Assembly (NCBI RefSeq): GCF_019649055.1
Contig: NW_026570247.1
Coordinates: forward strand, 1,240,001 to 1,304,000
Source: Paramacrobiotus metropolitanus
Taxonomy: Eukaryota > Tardigrada > Eutardigrada > Parachela > Macrobiotidae
Length of the DNA: 64,000 nucleotides
Direction: 5' to 3'
The notes under the pieces are model-generated. The model saw only the letters and a program-made list of their open reading frames with translations. It searched no databases and was not told where the DNA came from. Positions 51,355 to 62,430 of the stretch are shown here, piece after piece; within the stretch, counting starts at the first letter, position 1, and the number at the start of each line of letters is the position of its first letter. The translations under genes were made by a program, and so were the position numbers.

Positions 51355-51608
51355 TGTCAAGTGGCGCTGGCTAGGCGCGCACCGACCATCGACGGCGGAA
51401 CAAAGCAAACCCGGTTGAAGGCTTTAATGCCGAAATCTGACACACACCGCGCTTTGCGCGCGAGCCAAAAAACCAACTGCCAAGATAACGGATCCTGCAG
51501 CCAGCACAGCTGTGCTGCAGGCCGTGAGAAAGCATGCAAATGCCCAGACAGGAAAAAACCCAAAACCAACCAATGACAGAAGGGCTGAATCATAAGCCCG
51601 CCCTGACA
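51355..51608 (-). repeat. 3' LTR (minus orientation)
   Basis: 254 bp, TG...CA in both directions. No differences from the partner at 52532-52785 were found by eye. It contains GC-rich palindromic words such as CTGCAGCCAGCACAGCTGTG and CGCGCTTTGCGCGCG. Confidence 0.9.
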
Positions 51609-52521
51609 TCCCTGTACGGTCTAACACTGAGCTCCTGCGAAGTGCAGGTAAATGGCGTGATGCGCCGTAAAGAACAGTGGATACAGGGACCGGTACGGTC
51701 CCTGTACTATGTCTAATAGACTGTACTACCGGGTGGCTCGGTTCCAGTTCGGTCGGCTCACGTGGTCCGGTATGGGATCCAGTTCGGTCAGGTTTGGTCC
51801 GGCTCGGTCCCGGTTTGGTCGGCTCGGATCTGGTTCGGTTTAGGAATGGTTCTGGGTCGGTTTGGCTCGGGTTCGGCCACGGGCGGTCCAGTGCTTGGGT
51901 CAACGCACTGTCGCGCCAGAATCCAGGGTCGGATGCGGAAATCGGTAGATTCCGCATTTTATCCGTCTGGAAAAAGGTCACGGTCTGGGGAAAATCGCGC
52001 AGGGTTTGGGGCACAGGTACGGCCATGACCCTGCAAACACAAAAATACGCTGCTCCGGGTAGGGAAAATCAGCTGCTCCGCCGCGGGAAAGGTTGTCCCA
52101 GGTAGGACGGGCAGGGTTTTGTTGGGGGGAAATTTCTCGGCGTGGTGATGGTGGTCGATCCGGCCGTGGGGATCGGGGTTGGCATGGCTGTTGGTGGTGG
52201 TGAAGGGTCCGCAGGTCTCCTGCTGGTCCGGGTTGCGTCCACCGTCGGCATCCGTCATCGGTACGGTGTGGCTGTGGGTTTGTCCGTCCATCGCTGCACT
52301 TCTGGCTTGGCGACATCTCCATCCCTTTCTGGGAGAGGCAGTTTCCTCCGCGTTCTGCGGGAGTGACGGCACAGCTCCGGCGACTGACGGGAAATCCGGA
52401 GGAGCGGGTGAGCTCCGTACCCGGGGGTGGCACAGGGCGCGATCACGCGATCTGGTCCACAACTCAGAGGTGGCCCGTGAGCGGGGCAAGCCCGCTGTGC
52501 AACACACGAACGTCTCCGTGA

Positions 52522-52531
52522 TCTGCTACCA
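52522..52531 (-). other. Primer-binding site for initiator Met tRNA
   Basis: Minus strand reads TGGTAGCAGA directly after the 5' LTR, a 10-base match to the complement of the conserved CUGCUACCA end of eukaryotic initiator tRNA-Met. It fixes the transcription direction of the element as minus. Confidence 0.75.
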
Positions 52532-52785
52532 TGTCAAGTGGCGCTGGCTAGGCGCGCACCGACCATCGACGGCGGAACAAAGCAAACCCGGTTGAAGGCT
52601 TTAATGCCGAAATCTGACACACACCGCGCTTTGCGCGCGAGCCAAAAAACCAACTGCCAAGATAACGGATCCTGCAGCCAGCACAGCTGTGCTGCAGGCC
52701 GTGAGAAAGCATGCAAATGCCCAGACAGGAAAAAACCCAAAACCAACCAATGACAGAAGGGCTGAATCATAAGCCCGCCCTGACA
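52532..52785 (-). repeat. 5' LTR (minus orientation)
   Basis: 254 bp, partner of 51355-51608. The primer-binding site lies immediately inside at 52531 going left. LTR identity implies insertion within the recent history of this genome. Confidence 0.9.
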
Positions 52786-52926
52786 GTACAATACTGCATC
52801 AACGCATTACGCATAGCAGCCATCTGAATGTGTACATAATGTAGTGTAGTGTAATAAGTATCTGTAACATGTAAATCTATCTACTCTGTACATAAAGAAA
52901 TAAACGGCCTATGAAATAGACGCATA

Positions 52927-53442
52927 ATGGATTTATCTTGGAGAGCGATGTCGCGTTATCGGCCGTTACTGACGGATGTCGATCAGATCAACTACCAGAA
53001 CACCGTCGTTGTCCGCAATCATGACGGCGCGTGGTGCCTGGGGTACATTCAGGATATGGACGGGGACCAAGCCCTAATTCACTTTGATTCCACCAAAGCC
53101 CCAGCGCGGTGGACCCACATGGGAAGCGTGTGGCCGCTGCCATTCTACTGGGAGAATCCGGGAAACCCGGGTTGCTACAACGTTGCAGCGTATGTCGCGT
53201 TGCGTGATGAAGACAACGGCCCGTTGCGCTTCCAGCCCGCCACTCTGCTGGGCTGGCTGGGGGGTTGTCATAGCTGTCAGATGTTCTATATCAAATCCAC
53301 TGCGTCCAGCACCAACGACCAGACAATCCCCGACCCTGCTGAGCTCGTGCAGCTCGGCCAAGTGACCGACCAATTGCGGGAAACACCTTCCCCTAAGTAC
53401 TACGAAATACTAAAAATAATAACAGCCAGTTTGCCTAAATAA
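52927..53442 (+). CDS. Tudor/Agenet-like exon, family copy 1 (truncated)
   Basis: An open frame of 171 codons starting ATG-GAT-TTA, strongly similar to the first exon of the intact member at 58946: shared blocks QNTVVVRN, LGYIQDMDGDQALIHFDS, WPLPFYWENPGN and VAAYVALRDE. The similarity stops after LGQVTDQL (about residue 150), where the intact copy continues for over 100 residues; here a short unrelated tail ends in TAA, next to repeated AATAATAGACAGTTTG words that suggest an insertion or rearrangement. The N-terminal block has the aromatic and acidic pattern of Tudor/Agenet-type beta barrels, which bind methylated peptides or nucleic acid; this is inference. The matching F-box exons lie 1.9 kb downstream at 55313. 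It may be a stand-alone short protein or a broken gene. An AATAAA-rich AT stretch precedes it. Confidence 0.6.
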   Translation: MDLSWRAMSRYRPLLTDVDQINYQNTVVVRNHDGAWCLGYIQDMDGDQALIHFDSTKAPARWTHMGSVWPLPFYWENPGNPGCYNVAAYVALRDEDNGPLRFQPATLLGWLGGCHSCQMFYIKSTASSTNDQTIPDPAELVQLGQVTDQLRETPSPKYYEILKIITASLPK

Positions 53443-55312
53443 TAATAGACAGTTTGTATTTGTTAGGGCTGGAAGAGAGTGTTAAACTTTAAATTGAGGT
53501 CCCGAGACACTCACAAGAACGGGTGTGGTCATGTAGGCCATCGCAACGGGCGCACCGTTCACGAATTGGCGCTTTCCTTAATTTTTATTCAGCAATAGAC
53601 AGTTTCCGTACGAATGCAAATCCGCCTTCGCCGGATTTAAACTAGTAATCAATGTTTTAACGATCAGAAAACACCCATAATCGTTAGCGTCGTTTGCAGT
53701 CTCAGGTCGTCCATTCAGAGTTTTCAGACTCAGTACTAAAACACCCGCTGCATTTCCTTTGGCTACCGGCTAGACTCACCCGCTGTCTCAAATAGGCCGC
53801 AGAACGAGACTGGCGCTTTCCTTTAGTCGGCAGTGCGTTTCCGGTTCCGCAGTGTTTGTGCTTGCACGCGATGTGATTCTGTCTGCGCTTTTGAACTTCC
53901 GGTAGTAGTCTGTCGTTTTGACTGATTGGCCGACGAACGAAACGGCAGCGGCCGGCTAAACGCCTGACGGCCGGCTGAAGCCCTTAGCCGGCTCACTCTA
54001 CGCGGCTGGAAGTCTCAACTGGCTAGAGCGGCTGCTAAATTTTTCCAGCCAGCAGTACACCGGTCAGCTAAACCGCTTTTATGCGAACGTTGCAGAAAAA
54101 TTACCATTTTGCAAATAACGTTGGTGAATGGTAGAATAGGTCATCTTCGCATTAGGGGGATAAAAAACCGAAAAATGTCAGTTGTTACGTAGACCTTGTA
54201 AAAAACGATTTTCCAAAGACGTTTGATGCAGAAAATGAGCAGTTTTTTGGGAATTCCTGCCAGAATTATGTAAGCGCGAATAAAGCTGCAGCCGGCCTCA
54301 GCTCGGCCGTTACCAGATCTACACTGTAGAGTCTATAGCGTGGTGTGATGTCCTTTGGTTCCTAATCGTCAGAAAGGAGCCTGGAACGGTCAGCAGGCAC
54401 TTACCTTACACTTTACAGGTGTTACTAGTTGGAATGGCTTTCTAAGTTCCCTGAGCTTTAACACTGCAGCTGGCTGGAGTTTTAGAGCTAGACGTGTTGT
54501 AAAATGTAAATGATTTCCAGAAGTGGTAGCCCAGCAATTTACAAGTTTGCAGCCGCGCCTCAACAACGTTCCAGTGGTGTAAAGTACGGCATATCGGAAC
54601 CAGAAGTTGAGAAGTAACGGTTAAGAGGCGGTCTCAAAATTTGAATTTCGAAGCAAATTAGATTCGATACAGAAACCCACCTCTCTAGGAGTCGAGGAGG
54701 CTTGGAGAGCCGTGGCGGCGGCCACTGCAGAATAACCCAGAAGGCAACGAATCAGACAATACAGCCCCACTATGCAGTTCACGCGAAGCGACGTTTTAAT
54801 CAACGTGTTTCAATTCTGCCCCCGCGTCTTGCTGTAAACACTAAGGGTGGGTCTCATATTCAAAGCGAATCTAGTTGCGATACAGCAACTCCACCTCGCG
54901 AGGTGGCTTCGCGTACCGTATCTGTAGGCGTGACCACTGCAAACAACCACCTCGTGCGGTTGAGCAACCGTACCATAACGAGATTCGCTTTGAATGTGAG
55001 ACCCACCCTAACAACTCTTACTCGTACAATTTTCGGGTAGTTTTACAGTACGTCATGCAGCATCTTTCGGGTTCTCAGTGTCCATCCCGCCCACTTGAAT
55101 TCAGTTCGTGTATGATCATTATGATCATGTGTGTAGTAATCGATGAATGGTGGTAATCGATGAGTCTGGTCAGTGGTCACTGACAAAATCGCCGGTTATC
55201 ACAATATGGAAATCGCGTAATGTAATGTAGAAAAGTCTCATTACCTTGGTAACAAACTCGTACATTAAAATGATGATTGACCTTTTACGTGAGATGAATA
55301 CTTGCTTCGCAG
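53443..55312. other. Spacer separating the two halves of copy 1
   Basis: About 1.9 kb with no coding frame. It contains repeated AATAGACAGTTT words (53440 and 53595), a cluster of GCCGGCT words at about 53945-54000, and a foldback element at 54844-55009. In the intact copy the corresponding intron is only 223 bases, so this is probably inserted DNA. Confidence 0.5.
54844..55009. repeat. Foldback MITE with AGGGTGGGTCTCA ends
   Basis: The left arm begins AGGGTGGGTCTCATATTCAA followed by AGCGAATCT; the right arm is its reverse complement with one difference, ending TGAGACCCACCCT. Arms are about 30 bases and the element 166 bp; the centre contains an ACCTCGCGAGGTGG palindrome. No coding content. 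Confidence 0.75.
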
Positions 55313-56547
55313 GATGGGAAAGTGATGCGCTGCAGCCGGCCGCCCGGATCGGTCATTTGACACCTTTCCTGTTGAGCGCCATCTTAGCGCATCTGGATCT
55401 TCATTCACAAATGAATGCAAAACGGTAAGCGCTTTCGCTCAGTTGATTTTGATGAGCGAGTCGAGGGTCATTCAGTGGCTGTCGGGGGAAATCTGTTGTG
55501 CGCAACTGGGTCGAACCGTAAAGCCCTGGGAGCTATGAAAGAGCGGAGGAAAACATGACTTTTACTACAGCCATTTATTAAATTTAATGTAGCAGTTGCT
55601 TGACCTCATCGCTTTTCCCCCAGGGTGTGCGCTCTATGGCAGTTGCTGTTGAAGAGTCCGCGCATGATGGACCACATCAGCATCAACGTCGAAAGCTGCT
55701 GGCAGCTGCAGGTGGACAGCAATAACTGCTATAAAATGGCAGCGCTACTCAGCTGCTCCGTCAACCACACCACGGTCAGCCTCACCTTCCTCAACGCCTT
55801 ACCCACGGTGCGCACATCATTTTTGTCACAGTTCCTTGACTTCATGCATATCCGGCTGCCGTTGATCGCCTTTAAAGACCAGATGCTCTCCGAATTCAGC
55901 AGCTCCGTTAAACACAAACAGCACCGGCTGCACCACTGGGTGGCCATGGTGCCCACGTTGTACCGACGCAATTGTAAATTTGTTGCGCTGTACAACGGGA
56001 AAGTGACCGGCCTGTTTGGTTTCGCAGCGTACGAAGTGTTGTTTCAGGGTTCACGGGATGGTGCCACCCGTCACCTGCCAGAGCATGAACAGCAGATGAT
56101 GAAACACCTCACAAGGGTGTCGCATACACTGGAGATTGATAAGCTGCAGATGTGTATTCCGCGACTGCTTCTGCGCTGCAGCGACGGCCCAATGCACATG
56201 ACCAGCCGCGTCATGTGCGCCCTGAACGACCACTTCCCGCCGGTCACGGCCGACATGCTAGCCAAGGTCACGGCTGTGCATGCGCGTTGGCTGCACAGTC
56301 TGGACTATCCGGATGACTGGCAGATTATTCGTAATTATCTTCTGCTGTACGCACACTGGACCAGTTTATCCTTGTACTGATTGTCAGAATCCCATTTCTT
56401 GACACTTCTCCCATGGTTTGTAGGTTCAGTGGCTTTAATGCCGACGGCAGCCCGCGAATATGGAAGGAGGTAGACTTGCGACTATTGGATGTATCCACGC
56501 TGAGCAAACTCGCCATCTACGGAATCGACGAATTATTCGCTGTGTAA
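55313..56547 (+). CDS. F-box half of family copy 1, three exons
   Basis: Exons 55313-55424, 55624-56346 and 56424-56547 match exons 2 to 4 of the intact member in length (112, 723 versus 726, and 124 bases), phase and splice sites, including a GTACGC donor. Together they encode about 319 residues: an acidic WESDALQP lead, an F-box (LLSAILAHLDLHSQMNAKRVCALWQLLL), a long alpha/beta region with KVTAVHARW, and a terminal GFNADGSPRIWKEVDLRLLD block. No stop interrupts it, so selection may have kept it. The first exon that would supply the start in phase 1 was not found next to it; the nearest is the truncated exon at 52927. It could be translated from a new upstream exon or be a recently orphaned half-gene. 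F-boxes connect to Skp1-Cullin ligases; the target is unknown. Confidence 0.65.
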
Positions 56548-57224
56548 AGATTTTCCGCATCGTACTTCGACAGTGTAAATTCCCGGAGGTTCTTTAGATA
56601 AATCGAAGCTTAACGCGTGATACTATTCTACTTTTTTGAGGCATTCAATTTCCACATTTTCTGTTGGGCATCCATGGTAATGATCTACGCTGTATGTCCC
56701 TCTCTAAAATTTAATGGTATCGCGAGTATTACTGTTTAATCTTTATTAACAGACTCCTACTACATCATCTGGCTTTTTAATTTTTGTTTTGTTTTGTGAA
56801 AATATTGTGAGCTTGTTATCGAACTTTGAATCCAGTTTGCTACTTATATAAACTTAATATTATTACCAATACTGTACTATTCGTTTGTTTCACATCGTAC
56901 GGGTCATAGATACATCTCGGGAGAAAGTCGTTACTTTTAATTTTATACAGCATAATTACAGTCGCCAACGTAATAAAATTATCAAGAACATCGAAAGAAT
57001 AAACTTGTCCATATACAGAGTACAGTAATACAAGTAGATGATGCAGCTGCTGTGTATTACATCTCCAGAAACTTTCAGGCAAAACACTACAAATCCCATT
57101 GATAATTTTTCCCCATCGAGCGGATGCACGATGCATAACCGGAAGTGTCAGAAAAATTAAATTTGGAAGAAAACCGGTAATATGTACAAGCAAAGTGCTC
57201 GGTAGATAAATCCGCGACTGTTGG

Positions 57225-57293
57225 CCTGACGCGACGAGGCCAGCGATTCGCCGTTGATGGGTTGGCGAGGCCAGCGATTCGCCGTTGATGGGT
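57225..57293. repeat. 33-bp tandem duplication
   Basis: The phrase GCGACGAGGCCAGCGATTCG with CCGTTGATGGGTT following is present twice in succession, nearly unchanged. It has no gene context. Confidence 0.8.
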
Positions 57294-57618
57294 TATTAAC
57301 ATAGGTTAAAAACAATATTACGCAGTTCATCATTTCAACACATAATCCACTTCATCCAGCCTCTTACCGATACAAAACGTTTCCTGAACACAAGCAGCGT
57401 TACCTCGCATTAAAGCAACACTGATTCTCTGCTTCAGAAACTGAGTGGACCGTTTCTCCTGTGTCCTCTCAAAAAGCATCTTACCGTTGATGTAGCGCAT
57501 ATTCCGCTTGGAGTAGCACGGAGTGCGAGAGAAAGTGGGTTACAGTTGTCATGTTAACGATTCTCCGTTATGCGCCCGTTTATTTTCCGTATGTCGAAGG
57601 GAGAGTGAGACCCTGTTT

Positions 57619-57690
57619 AACAGAGAGAAAGCGACCTGTAAGACAGTCCGGGTTATAAATCCGGCTTCTATGGTCAGCAGCGATGGATGT
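57619..57690 (+). repeat. Upstream block shared by copies 2 and 3 (first copy)
   Basis: CAGAGAGAAAGCGACCTGTA, then GTTATAAATCCGG and ATGGTCAGCA, recur with about 85 percent identity at 62352-62430. Each lies about 0.7-1.3 kb upstream of a family member, so the block marks the duplicated segment; a regulatory role is possible but not shown. Confidence 0.75.
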
Positions 57691-58945
57691 GATCGTGCTA
57701 TACGCAAGCATAACTGGAGCACGAAGTTTTTCAAAGGAAATCTGAGCCGCACTAATTGATGTCGCGACTATGTGATACAGTAATTTAGTCGACCAACGGC
57801 TATTTATACGGCTTGCCTGCGGCATTCGCCCGCTGTCTGCAACTCTTCTGTCCTTTCAATTGCTTTACTCACAAGTCACAACCACCGTTCCAAAATAGTT
57901 CGGAATTTGCGATAAGCAAGCGGCCAGTACCCATGCTATAGATAGCATGACTTGGAGGCACCGCGTCCTGCGTCTGAAAGGGATGCTTGCCTCTTTCGCC
58001 TTGCGAAAAACTGCACGCGCAATGGACCGACCACGGGCAGACCCAGGGCAGACCAATTTCTCCCTCCTCCTATGTCTCCTCTATTGTTTTACATCGCGTA
58101 TGCGCATGACCACTACCGGACTCCGCATAGTCACTTTTGTGAGTCGGGCCCGTGCCTGTGGGAGCAGGCCATGTCTTAGAGAGCAGCGTCTTAATTATTT
58201 TTTAATTACTTTTTATGGCCCCTGCGCCCGGCTTGTGCGCCTGCTCTCTCGATCGGCGGCTTATCGCCAATCAGGTAGTCTTGTATATGCTGGACATGAC
58301 ACGAGTCGACTGTGGAGGCGTGTAACGCATATCAACCATTTGAATATCAGTAGGTACAGGTACTTCCTAATTTCGATGACAGATAACGTAATTTTTCACT
58401 CTTTTAATTCCCGCAACCCGTTTTCTCGCTGACTACCCTCTTATTGGAAAAAAAGAAGGTATTCACTGGACTGGTATAATTATTACCTCTGAATCTCTGA
58501 TCTCCGGATAGTCGCAAGTTTGTCGATCGAATAGGTACGAGCGAGAAATTGTTGAAACTGCCGCAATATTCCCGTTGTCCAATTACAGTCAGATCGTATC
58601 AGTGCGGTCGCTGGAATGCTCGCTCATAAGGAAAGCGGCTTTCGTGGGCGCAGGATGGTTAGATCCAAAGAACAGCCGCCGTTGCTGTTCGTGCCCTCCG
58701 ATAGCTTTTCGAGATTGGCGATTGAGGCAGCATGTCGATTTCACCCAGTGCATCTCGGCTATGGCGACCCTTCCAGAAATTTACGCTTTTAATACTACGC
58801 CAACGTTGCGTTAATGAATAGTTTCGATTTACAATTAGTCGGTAGTACTCCGAGGCCATGTTCTTCCAAAAAAGGGTAGTTAATTAAAAACTATGCCGTA
58901 GACAAACGCATTAACAGCTACGGTAGATGGCTTGTTTAGGTCAGG

Positions 58946-61266
58946 ATGGAGTTGCCTTGGAGAGCGCAGCAGCGTTATCGGCCGGTGCTGACGGATACCA
59001 ACCAGATCAGCCATCAGAACACGGTCGTCGTCCGCAATCCGGACGACACTTGGTACCTGGGATACATTCAGGATATGGATGGCGACCGCGCCTTCATCCA
59101 CTTCGACTCCATAAAATTCCCGGCGCGCTGGATCCAAATGAGCAGCATCTGGCCGCTGACGTTCTACTGGGAGAATCCGGGAAACCATGGTCATGACAAC
59201 GTCGCGGCGTACGTTGCCCTGCGTGATGAAGAGGACGGCCCGTTGCGCTTCCGACCCGCCGTCCTTAAGGGTTGGACGTATCTGGGTTGCCAGAACTGTG
59301 AAGTGTTTGAAGTGAAGGCCTCCGACACGCGGGGACTGATCGAAATTGGGCAAGTGGCCGCGGAGCTACCACCCCGGGGTCCGTCGTGGTTGGAGCGGAA
59401 CCGCGGGGTGATCTACACCAAACACTTCTTACCCTTCGCCGGGGCACAGCATCTGCTAACCGATGCCTCCGACAAATACCGCATCATCAAGCACCTGCGC
59501 GAGGCCTTTCTGCGCAAACGGGACATGTTCGGTCTGAACGACTGCGCTCGTTTTCATCTGCGCATCGAGCGGGATGGCTGCATGTTCATCACCATCAATA
59601 TTGCCGATGACGACATGGAGCAATGGACGGCGACGACGTTAGTGCGAGTACTGGACACGCATCTGGTCGAACGGAGTAACCTACCGGCCGTCCGTTGCGG
59701 ACGATTTGCGGTCTGTGAAACTATTTCCTGCGAAGCCGGTTAGTTGACTTAGCTGGTCACCGTCAGGTTTAGGCAGGCGAGTACTAGTGAGTGACCTTTT
59801 TCCAAAGATTGATGTGGTTTGACTTGGTGGTGGTCGACGCGGAGGACCCATTGTGTAGACACGACGATATTGCGTGTCCACTCAAGCGGATGTCCCAGCA
59901 TTGCCGGTATTTAAAGATTATGAAAACTGAGCATTACGCTTATGATGTAATTGTTGTACAGACTGGGAGAGTGACGCCCTGCAGCCGACCGCTCGCATCA
60001 ACCAGTTGCCACCGCTCCTCTTGAGCGCCATCTTAGCCCAGCTGGACCTGCACGTCCAGATGACGGTCAAACGGTAAGAGCACTGGTTCAAGTCGTTCTG
60101 ACGCAGCACTTTAAGTGACCAAATTATGTGAAAAAGCGAAGAAGTTCTTCTAATCTAAATGCGCGAATTGGTTGTTGCCTAACACCATCCTTCCCGCAGG
60201 GTGTGCTTCCTATGGCAGTTGCTCTTGAACAGTCCGCACATGGCACAACACATCAGTCTCAGTCTGGAAAGCTGGCTGCAGCTGACGGTGGACTGTAACA
60301 ACTGCTACAGACTGGCCGTGCTGCTTAGCCGCTCAGTTAAGCCCGGCATCGCCATCAGCCTCACCATTCTCACCGCCGTACCCAGGGAACGCACACTCTC
60401 TTTACCAAACCTTCTGGGCTTCCTGGACATCCATCTCCCACTGATCGTCCTCAAAGACCAGAGCGTCTCCGCATCCGGGAATCGGTTGGGAGTCAAGCAG
60501 TGTCGGTTGCAGCACGAGGCCGCGGTGATGCCGACGCTGTACGAGGAGCACTGCGACCGCGTGGCGCTGTACAACTGGACAGTGTCCGGACTGTTCGGCC
60601 TCACCGCCTTCGAAGTGTTCCACGGGCTAAGGTTGCATGCTATCGTCCGTCCCCTGCCGGAAGACGAGCAGAAGATGATGAAGCCCCTCACCGAGGAGGC
60701 GCACGCGCTGGATCTGGACCAGCTGCAAATCCGGATTCCGTCGCTGCTTCTGCAATGCAGCGACGGCCCCATGCCCATGAACAGCCGTTTCATGTGCGCC
60801 GTCAACGAACAATGCCCGCCTGTCACGGAGGACATGGTAGTAAAGGTCACGGCCGTGCATGCACGTTGGGTGCGCACTCTGCCCTATCCCGCGGACTGGC
60901 AGAGTGTTCGCGATTATCTTGCAGTGTACGCCAACGAGAGCCAGTGTATCCGTAATGCGTTGCTATCTTTCCTTGTGTTATTCTTAGGTTGTTCCTTATA
61001 ATTTTCACGCCTTCGTGTGTGTTCTTGTGTTTTCTTATATTATGTTTTTTATGTTTTTTTACGTTTTGTTATGTTAGTCTTTTGTTGTCTTAAGTTTGGC
61101 AATCAAAATTCGGTTTCTTGACCCTTTTCCTCTGCTTTGTAGATTCAGTGGCTTCGATTCCGACGGCAGTCCACGATTGTGGAAGGAAGTGGACTTGCGG
61201 CTGCTGGATGTATCCACATTGAGTAAACTCGCCATATATGCAATCAACGAAGTATTCGCTGTGTGA
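58946..61266 (+). CDS. Tudor/Agenet-like plus F-box protein, intact family copy 2
   Basis: Exons 58946-59738, 59962-60073, 60200-60925 and 61143-61266 join in phase to about 584 residues. Residues about 24-72 (QNTVVVRNPDDTWYLGYIQD onward, with an acid turn and an IHFDS strand) look like a Tudor/Agenet-type barrel. A conserved region follows with CLGCQNCE-like cysteines (here YLGCQNCEVF), then DCARFHLRIERDGCMF. The F-box spans the exon 2/3 junction (about 278-318: LPPLLLSAILAQLDLHVQMT then KRVCFLWQLLL). A roughly 220-residue domain of unknown fold with KVTAVHARW comes next, and the last exon ends LSKLAIYAINEVFAV. By F-box logic it is a substrate receptor for an SCF ubiquitin ligase, with the N-terminal barrel perhaps reading the substrate. 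AATAAA lies at about 61373. Copies 1 and 3 flank it in the same orientation. Confidence 0.75.
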
Positions 61267-61478
61267 AGCACAAAATCACCTTAATTCCAAGGGAGAAATC
61301 CCGGGAGTCGGGACGTACATGAAGTAAACTGAACTTAATGAGCTGTTTTACACTTTTACTCTACCTTCGCGGCAATAAATTTTAGTTGTTGCTGTTTTTA
61401 TGATTATGAAAAGTTGTTTTTATTACGCCTATGAAAAGTTTTGGACGTGATCCCAGATTTGACCCTTCCTGGATTGTA

Positions 61479-61645
61479 CAGCTTAGGACAAAAAAGACGC
61501 ATAACCCCACACCCAGATATCCGTACGCATGTGGCAAGTGCACTTGTACGACAACCGGATATTTTAGCTGAGCGGTACAGCGCACTGCGCTGCATGCGTT
61601 CGGAATGCTGCGGGTGGGATTATGCGTCTTTTTTGTCCTAAGCTG
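61479..61645. mobile_element. 167-bp Tc1/mariner-type MITE with TA target
   Basis: Ends are inverted copies of CAGCTTAGGACAAAAAAGAC and continue GCATAA; TA flanks both sides (61477-61478 and 61646-61647). The CAG...GACAAAA ends and TA duplication are typical of the Tc1/mariner superfamily. No transposase is present. It inserted after the intact family copy. Confidence 0.85.
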
Positions 61646-62351
61646 TACCCAAGTATTTGGGACCTGCTTTATTTTAAACTCCACTAAAACTGTCTTGCTT
61701 TCTCATTTTAAACTGTGGTTTTCTGTCCGTTCTTTATGTTTGGTAGCAAGAGAGGCAGCAACAGTTACAACGCGAACAGCTCGCATGGATTGGCTTATGC
61801 AAAGTGGTAACCTTGGAGTGGCGGTTTTCGAGAAACCGTCTTCAAAGAAAAATCAGCCGACAAATCTTTCGATGCCAAAACAAAAACTGCTGTAAGCGAG
61901 AGGTATGCTTCCTCTAGCGCAAACTTCTGATCATGAGAATTATTGAACTAATAACTGACCGAAATGTGGCAACGTTGCCGAAGTGATAGGATACAGATAC
62001 TCATCTATGGTCGCATGCTACTTGCCCGAAAATCAACTCGTCGCCCGATGTTTCGCCGCAAGACATTTTGATTCCGGGGCAATGCACCAGAGACAGCTAT
62101 CCCGCGAGAGTTCATCGTGGTTTTATAGGTTCACTTGGTTTACAGGGAGAGAGCGCTAGTGTGAGAGCATGTCGGCAACTAAGTCTGTACGTGGTTCAAT
62201 GGTGGTGGTTCTATAGGTTCAGAACCAATCAACCACTAATGTCCTAACTTGGTGGGAGAGGTTTCGTTTAAGTAAGGACCTTTCATCATTAGCGAAATAA
62301 TGCCTCTACCAGGCTGAGAGCGCTGGAGAAATAAATTCTTCTTCTTCTTCA

Positions 62352-62430
62352 TGGGTGCGTCAGAGAGAAAGCAACGTGTAAGACCATCCGCGTTATAAAT
62401 CCGGTCTTTTATGGTCAGCATCGATATATG
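62352..62430 (+). repeat. Upstream block shared by copies 2 and 3 (second copy)
   Basis: Second instance of the block at 57619-57690 (CAGAGAGAAAGCAACGTGTA, GTTATAAATCCGG, ATGGTCAGCA). A further shared stretch follows at about 62520-62620, matching 58380-58460 (TTTTCGCTGACT-like and CCCTCT-ATAGGAGAAAAA-like words). Confidence 0.75.

Larger units (their letters stand above)
51355..52785 (-). mobile_element. Short LTR retrotransposon (TRIM-like), very young
   Basis: Two 254-bp direct repeats (51355-51608 and 52532-52785) begin TG and end CA and appear identical by reading. GTAC directly flanks both outer ends (51351-51354 and 52786-52789), a 4-bp target duplication. Read on the minus strand, the base next to the LTR at 52531 begins TGGTAGCAGA, complementary to the 3' end of initiator methionine tRNA, the primer used by many LTR elements; this sets the orientation. 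The polypurine tract before the other LTR is weak. The internal region is only 923 bp, without protease, reverse transcriptase or integrase, so it depends on another element. Two overlapping minus-strand open frames inside are proline- and arginine-rich and not identifiable. Confidence 0.88.
56548..58945. other. Spacer between family copies 1 and 2
   Basis: About 2.4 kb without a supported exon. It includes a 33-base tandem duplication at 57225-57293 and blocks at 57619-57690 and about 58380-58460 that recur ahead of copy 3, so the duplicated unit includes this upstream DNA. Confidence 0.5.

Noticed and set aside
57947-58432. Plus-strand frame of 161 codons upstream of family copy 2
   Set aside because: Composition is not coding-like, it shares no similarity with any gene in the window, and part of it overlaps a block repeated ahead of copy 3 that is not open there.
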